Of a stretch of 64,000 bases of DNA, positions 58,446 through 64,000 are shown piece by piece. The notes below the pieces were generated by a model. It did no database searches and was not told the DNA's origin. It saw only the letters and a program-made list of their open reading frames with translations. The translations under genes were made by a program, and so were the position numbers. Position 1 is the stretch's first letter. Each line of letters begins with the position of its first letter. Origin of the DNA: Vitellaria paradoxa. Its lineage: Eukaryota; Streptophyta; Magnoliopsida; Ericales; Sapotaceae. The stretch covers positions 38,604,862 through 38,668,861 of the forward strand of contig CM034233.1 of NCBI GenBank assembly GCA_019916065.1, given 5' to 3'.

Positions 58446-59970
58446 TGATTGGACATCAATTGTTACATATTTATACATTCAAATTACACTTGCACACATC
58501 ATAAAAAGATATAAAATCTATGTTTTGTGCAGATTTCATCTCCATATCTCCAAAGTGGAATATGTGTTGATTTCCATCACAAAAACAAGAAATTAAGCTA
58601 CATTGAGGATGTTGAGAAGAAAGCATGCTGCACAACACATCAAAGGATTGAAGCTATGTCAGAAGAAGAAGAAAATTCAGTTGAAATCAATGCAAAGAGA
58701 TCAGAATCACTATTCTGGAAATTTCTGCAGCAGAGGATCATATTCGAATATGGTTTTACTGTATTCGAATATAAGCTTCTTCACAGCAACGAATTCCATG
58801 TGACCCCAACTTCCCCATGTGATGTAACCTGCAATCCAGGGAGGGCAAATCAGGAAAAAAAAGATATAGGAGAGAGAAGGAGCCATCATGAGGACAACAT
58901 TCGGTTAGAGGAGAGAGAAAGAGAGGAGAGAGAAGGAAGAGAGAAGGGGAGTGAGACACACGCAAAAGAAAACAGAGAACATTCGGGGAAGAGATTCAGT
59001 TTTTGTAGAGAGAGTTTTGGAGAGAAATTCATTGAGAGTTCATAGTTTTACATTGGAATTTCATTTCGGCATTAGAGTTTTTGAGATTTACATTTTGAAT
59101 TCATTCCAATTTCTGTAATCAGATTTTGCAGTTCTAAATCCATTTAACTTTCAATTTCAGATTGTAATGTCTTCCAATCAGATTTCCACTTCTGTTTTTC
59201 TTCTTTTTAACATGCTCGGCTAAGTCTTCTTGGGCCAAGGCAAGGGTAATGCCCTTCCAATGAATCTCAAGTGGCCGAACTTCATGGATTTACTTTGAGT
59301 TCTTATGGTTATCAAGTCAATTTGCAGCTGGGTGTCTTAGAACTCATTGATTCAAGACCCGATTAATCCAACTTTGTATATCCTATTGATGAGTTCATAG
59401 GTGTTGCTTAACTTAGAACTCTCATGACATTGTTGTATGTGGGTTGCTAGAATTAGAACTCCTATTGTCCTTAAAATAGGTTATGCACATTGAGTGTTTA
59501 ATCCATGGTTTGTTTCAATTGAAATTAATTTTCTCAAAAATCAGTACAAATTGATTTGGTAATTTATAAACTCTTGGCACTTGAAATTCATTCGGATTGG
59601 TATTAAACTTGTCTTGCTCAACCTTTTTTATCACTTAATCTTTTAGTTTAAATTCACTTTGCTTTTGGAAAATTAGTTCAAAACCATCAACCAACCAAAT
59701 CAGATTTTAATTTTCTATTTCACATTTTTCTGTGAGTTGTGTTTTGCCAAATTAATCTCCATTAGAGTCATTCACTTCATTACTCCCTAGATCCCTGTGG
59801 AAATGACCTGGGACTTACCAGTTATTTTGTGCTTCAACCACACCTTGCACTTGGGGGAAAACTTGTCTTGATTTACCTCACTTAACATTTTCTTTAAATT
59901 TGAATTTATAATCTGAATTTTCATTTGAGCTTTTATCTTGGAGTGAGGTAATTAAACAAGAACAAGCACA
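58446..59970 (+). repeat. LTR5 (1525 bp), shared by units 4 and 5
   Basis: TGATTGGACATC...AAGCACA, with the LTR3-type diagnostic variants (CAGTACAAATTG at 59541-59552, TAATGCCC, ACATTGG). Paired palindromes at 58742 and 58763. Confidence 0.93.
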
Positions 59971-59976
59971 AATTTA

Positions 59977-59996
59977 TGGCGCCGTTGCCGGGGATC
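59977..59996 (+). other. Primer binding site, tRNA-Asp, unit 5
   Basis: An exact 20-base match to the tRNA-Asp 3' end. Confidence 0.93.
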
Positions 59997-60323
59997 TTTG
60001 AGAAGCAATGGTGTTTTGAGCCTTTGGAGCATTAACTGGCAGTACATCTCACCACCATTTTCAACAACAGAGCTGCTTAACTTGTTGAGTAACTTTGTTT
60101 CATCTCTATTTCTATTTCTTTTATAGTTTTAGTTGTTAGTTTAGTTTTAGAACTGTTTGCATCTGAATCCTGAATTTCTGATTTGAAACTATTTCATCTG
60201 ATATTCGAATACGGCTGCATTTCTCTGCTGAGAGCTGTAGTTGCAATTCTCTGTGAATCAGTAGATGAAATTGTGAAGTTAGGAGTTTAGATTGGAGTTT
60301 TGTTTCAGTCTGAATTTCTGTTT

Positions 60324-63300
60324 ATGCTTTTAAGGTCTGGTAAACTTGTTGGAAACAGATCTGAATTGCATTCTCCATCTTCTCTTGCTGAATTGATTGA
60401 ATTTGCTGCACTACATTCACAATCTGAATTTTCTGTTGCACATATGGATCCACCACCACCTGTTCTGCCGGAAGGAAGTGTTCAAGGAGAGAATGATCAA
60501 ATGGATCAAAACATCCTTAGACCTCTCCGGGAATATCTTTATCCAGCTAGACAAACCACTCCATCTTGCATTGTTCTTCCAAATGGACATCAGAATTTTT
60601 ATCTTAAACCTGGAACAATTCAGCTTTTACCAACTTTTCATGGCATGGACTCAGAAAATCCTTATATGCATATGAAAGAATTTGAAGATGTTTGTGGAAC
60701 TTGCATGGATAGGAATGTTAATGAGGACATGGTTAGGCTTAAATTATTTCCATTTTCATTGAAAGACAAGGCAAAAATGTGGTTGAATTCACTTGAGCCT
60801 AGATCAATAGGTACTTGGAGAGACATGCAAACAAAATTTTTGAAGAAGTATTTTCCTGCAAATAGAACTGTGATTCTTCAACAGCAAATAATGAATTTTG
60901 TGTGTAAATCCAATGAAACATTTGCTCAAGCATGGGAAAGATTCAAGGAATTATTGCAAGCTTGTCCACATCATGGTTTTGAATCTTGGAGAATTGTTAA
61001 TTTTTTCCATAATGCATTAACTCCAAATCTGAAAATGTTGGTTGCCACCATGTGTAATGGTGAATTCTATGACAAAACTGCTGAAGAGGCTTTACATTTC
61101 TTTGATGCTTTAGCTGAAAACACTAAACAGTGGGAGGTAGTCTCCCCATCTTGTTCTGAATTTTCTGACAGATCAAATGATAGAGGAAAGTTCCATCTCA
61201 ATGGGGCAGATGATGTTGGAGCTAGGTTGGCTGCATTGTCAAGAAAGATTGAATTGATGGAGCAAAAGAAGCAAACATTGAAGGAGAGTGAAGTGAAGTG
61301 TGTGATGTGTGAAACCGCAGACCACAGGACTGATGATTGCCCAACACTTCCAGCTTTTAAGGAAGTTCTCTATGGTCAAGCAAATCCCACACAAGCTGCA
61401 AGACCCTTCAATCAAAATCAGGGGATGAACACATATTCGCAAGGCCATAGTCCATATTCGAATAACTACAACCCTGGCTACAGAAATCATCCAAACCTTT
61501 CTGGAAAGCAGAAGCACAGAACCAACAATACCAACCTCAACAAAATGTGCAACCCCAACCATTTCCTTCTCAGCCTTTTCAACCTCAGCAGAATACAAAT
61601 TTTTATCAGCCACCTCACAAAAGATCTTTGGAAGACACCTTGCAACAATTTATGCAAGGGCAGATTGGAACCAACAATCAAAATTCCAAGTTTCAAGAGC
61701 AGACAAACAGGGCCATGGAAGACATCCGAAGTCAATTGTCAAAGCTAACTCAAGCTTTAACCATCAGAGAATCAGGAAAGCTTCCATCTCAGCCAAGACC
61801 AAATCCTACAAGCCAAGTTCATTTCAGTGAATCATCTTCATCTGCTGCAAATGAAAATCTGGAGCATGTACAAGCTGTTTCAACATTGAGAAGTGGAAAG
61901 CAAATTGTCAAGCCAGATTACAAACCACCTGCTGAAGAAATTGAGGAAGAAAATGAGCAAGAAATAATGAAAAATGAAGAGGAAATGCAGCTGAAACAGA
62001 AATTGGACAGCAGAACAGAAAGTGAACAGAAACAGCAATTTAGCACTTCTGAGAAAGAAATCATGTTTCAGAATGAAGAGCAAGAATTGAAGCAAAATGA
62101 GAGACTAATTGGGGACAACAAGTTGGACAGCAGGAAACTTGAGGAAAAGCAGAATTTGAGCCAAGAAAATCAGGAAATTCTGATGCAGCCAAAGGAATAT
62201 TCGAATACCAGCAAGCAACATTCGAATAGCAGTAAGCAGCAAATCAGAATCCAGAGAACAGAGCAGGTAAATTCTGAAAATAAAGAGGAAATTTCTGACA
62301 ATAAGAAAAAAATTTCTGAGGAAAATCAGTTTGAAAAGAGTGAAAAAGATTTTGAAAATAAAGAGATTTTGAATAAAACCAAGTTGGACAAATCTGAATT
62401 TGTTCCAAAACTTCCATTTCCACAAAGATTGAACAAAGCCAAGAAAGAGAATTTGAATTCTGACATCTATGAATTGTTCAAACAAGTCAGAATCAATATT
62501 CCCTTACTTGATGCAATTAAACAAAATCCATCTTATGGAAAATTTTTGAAAGATTTGTGTACTGTTAAGAGGAAAATGAATGTGAAAGAAAGAGCATTTT
62601 TGACTGAACAAGTGAGCTCCATTTTGCAATTTAAAACTCCTCCCAAATATAAAGATCCAGGTTGCCCCACCATAGCCTGCTTAATTGGGAATCAAAGGGT
62701 AGATCAAGCTTTGCTAGATTTAGGTGCAAGTGTCAACCTCTTACCATTCACTGTTTACAAACAGCTGGGGTTGGGAGAACTTAGACCTACTAGGGTGACA
62801 CTACAACTTGCTGATAGGTCAGTTAAAGTCCCTAGGGGTGTGGTTGAGGATGTCTTGATTCAAGTGGATCATTTTTACTTTCCAGTGGACTTTATAGTGC
62901 TAGATACTCAGCCCATTCAAGGAAACCAACCAGCTGTACCTGTTATCCTAGGAAGACCATTTTTGGCCACCTCAAATGCCTTGATCAATTGTAGAACTGG
63001 AGTTATCAAGTTCTCCTTTGGAAACATGACAATTGAGAAAAACATCTTCAAGGTGACCAAACAGCCGAGTGATTATGAGGAAGTAGAGGAAGTTGATTGG
63101 ATTCAAACAACCACTCAAGATCACTTTGATAGAGAGTATTTTGATGACCCTTTGGAGAAAGCCTTAGTGAATAATGAGCAAGTAGATTTCCTAGCTGATT
63201 GTGACTTGGAGAATTGTGAGGGAGGAGAATTTGAGGAAATGAAAAATTCAGTGCTAATGATGAATCAGTGGAGACAATCTGTTGAGTCTTTAGAGCTGTC

Positions 63301-64000
63301 CATAGCCAAGCCTCTGTCATTTTTGGACCAGCCACCAAAACCTGAGAGAAAACCTTTGCCAAGTGACTTGAAGTATGTATTTTTGGGTGAGGGAGAGTCC
63401 TATCCAGCTGTCATTTCATCTCAGCTGAGTTTGGACCAAGAAAATAGACTTGTGGAAGTCTTGAGGAAGCATAGAGGAGCTTTGGGCTGGACTATAGCAG
63501 ATCTGCAGGGAATAAGTCCATTGATTTGCACTCATAGAATATTTTTGGAGGATGAGGCCAAGCCTATTAGGCAAATGCAAAGGAGACTCAACCCCAACAT
63601 GAAAGAGGTTGTTAGAGGGGAGGTAATCAAGCTTTTGGATGCTGGAATTATCTACCCCATCTCAGATTCTAAGTGGGTGAGTCCAACTCAGGTAGTGCCT
63701 AAGAAATCTGGAGTGACTGTGATTAAGAATGAAAAAGAGGAATTAGTTCCAATGCGCATCCAAACAGGATGGCGCATGTGCATAGATTATAGAAAGTTGA
63801 ATGCAGTCACAAGGAAAGATCACTTCCCTCTTCCATTCCTAGATCAGGTATTGGAAAGAGTGGCAGGGCATGCATTTTACTGTTTCTTGGATGGTTACTC
63901 TGGGTATAATCAGATTGAGATTGCATTGGAGGATCAGGAAAAGACCACATTCACTTGCCCATTTGGCACATTTGCATATAGGCGTATGCCTTTTGGTCTT
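60324..64000 (+). pseudogene. gag-pol: Gag-Pol of unit 5, one frame break, cut by the window edge
   Basis: It opens at the standard ATG. One missing T near 61501 (TTTCTGGAAAG where unit 2 has TTTCTTGGAAAG), in the linker after the zinc knuckle, shifts the frame to a stop at 61748. From there the original frame appears open through the linker, protease (DLGAS) and into reverse transcriptase (FLDGYSGY), where the window ends. Variants CAATGGGGCAG and AGTGGAAAGC link its gag to unit 3. With only one homopolymer-type break it may well be intact in the real genome. Confidence 0.88.

Larger units (their letters stand above)
12843..64000 (+). mobile_element. Tandem LTR-sharing array of Athila-type Ty3/gypsy elements (units 1-5)
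   Basis: Five element bodies follow head to tail, separated by single LTRs: LTR1 12843, LTR2 24816, LTR3 36787, LTR4 (cut by an N gap, 47082-48007) and LTR5 58446. LTR starts are 11,973 and 11,971 bp apart for the first two intervals. Bodies are nearly identical by eye. The lineage call rests on the tRNA-Asp primer site, Athila-type gag-pol motifs, no chromodomain, and the env-position ORF. The array enters from non-element DNA at 12843 and leaves the window at 64000. Unequal recombination between LTRs is the usual explanation for such arrays; an assembly artefact is not excluded, especially around the gap. Confidence 0.92.

Overview
This window is plant nuclear DNA made almost entirely of retrotransposons. 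I see no ordinary host gene, tRNA gene or CRISPR array. The plant assignment rests on an Athila-type Ty3/gypsy family (tRNA-Asp primer site, fused gag-pol, a third env-position ORF, 1.5 kb LTRs), a Ty1/copia gag remnant with a UBN2 domain, and a 5S-rRNA-bearing LTR of the Cassandra TRIM type. The species cannot be named; a repeat-rich, possibly pericentromeric, angiosperm region fits best.

Layout. 1-3035 is the 5' part of one Athila-like element on the minus strand (gag, primer site, LTR). 3036-12842 is about 9.8 kb of older, decayed repeats: a copia gag remnant with its LTR (3450-6280, minus), a probable gypsy LTR (6281-7306), a Cassandra-like LTR with a 5S-derived segment (7521-7845), an AT-rich stretch, and LTR-like sequence with a 104-bp tandem repeat. 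From 12843 to the right edge the same Athila-like element is repeated head to tail on the plus strand. Neighbouring units share a single LTR (LTR-body-LTR-body-LTR-...), with LTR starts at 12843, 24816, 36787 and 58446 and a fourth LTR cut by a gap of exactly 100 N (46982-47081). The period is about 11,972 bp.

Each unit runs: LTR (about 1520 bp), primer binding site matching the 3' end of tRNA-Asp, a 330-bp leader, one gag-pol ORF (CCHC knuckle, aspartic protease, reverse transcriptase, RNase H, DD35E integrase, GPY module), a 1.07-kb inter-ORF spacer with a second polypurine tract and a possible intron, an Athila-type env-position ORF, a 1.7-kb 3' noncoding region, the 3' polypurine tract, then the next LTR. 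The encoded enzymes would copy the genomic RNA from the tRNA-Asp primer and integrate the cDNA. Unit 2 has an uninterrupted 1975-residue gag-pol; the other units carry frame breaks. Breaks in units 3 and 4 crowd around the N gap and look largely like uncorrected consensus errors.

The most unusual signal is the 8-bp palindrome ATTCGAAT. It occurs 11 times in one 12-kb unit and was not found in the adjacent 9.8 kb of non-element DNA. Five times it forms a pair spaced 20 or 21 bp start to start, one pair having a degenerate partner, in the LTR, gag (twice), the spacer and the env-position ORF. It falls in all three codon phases.
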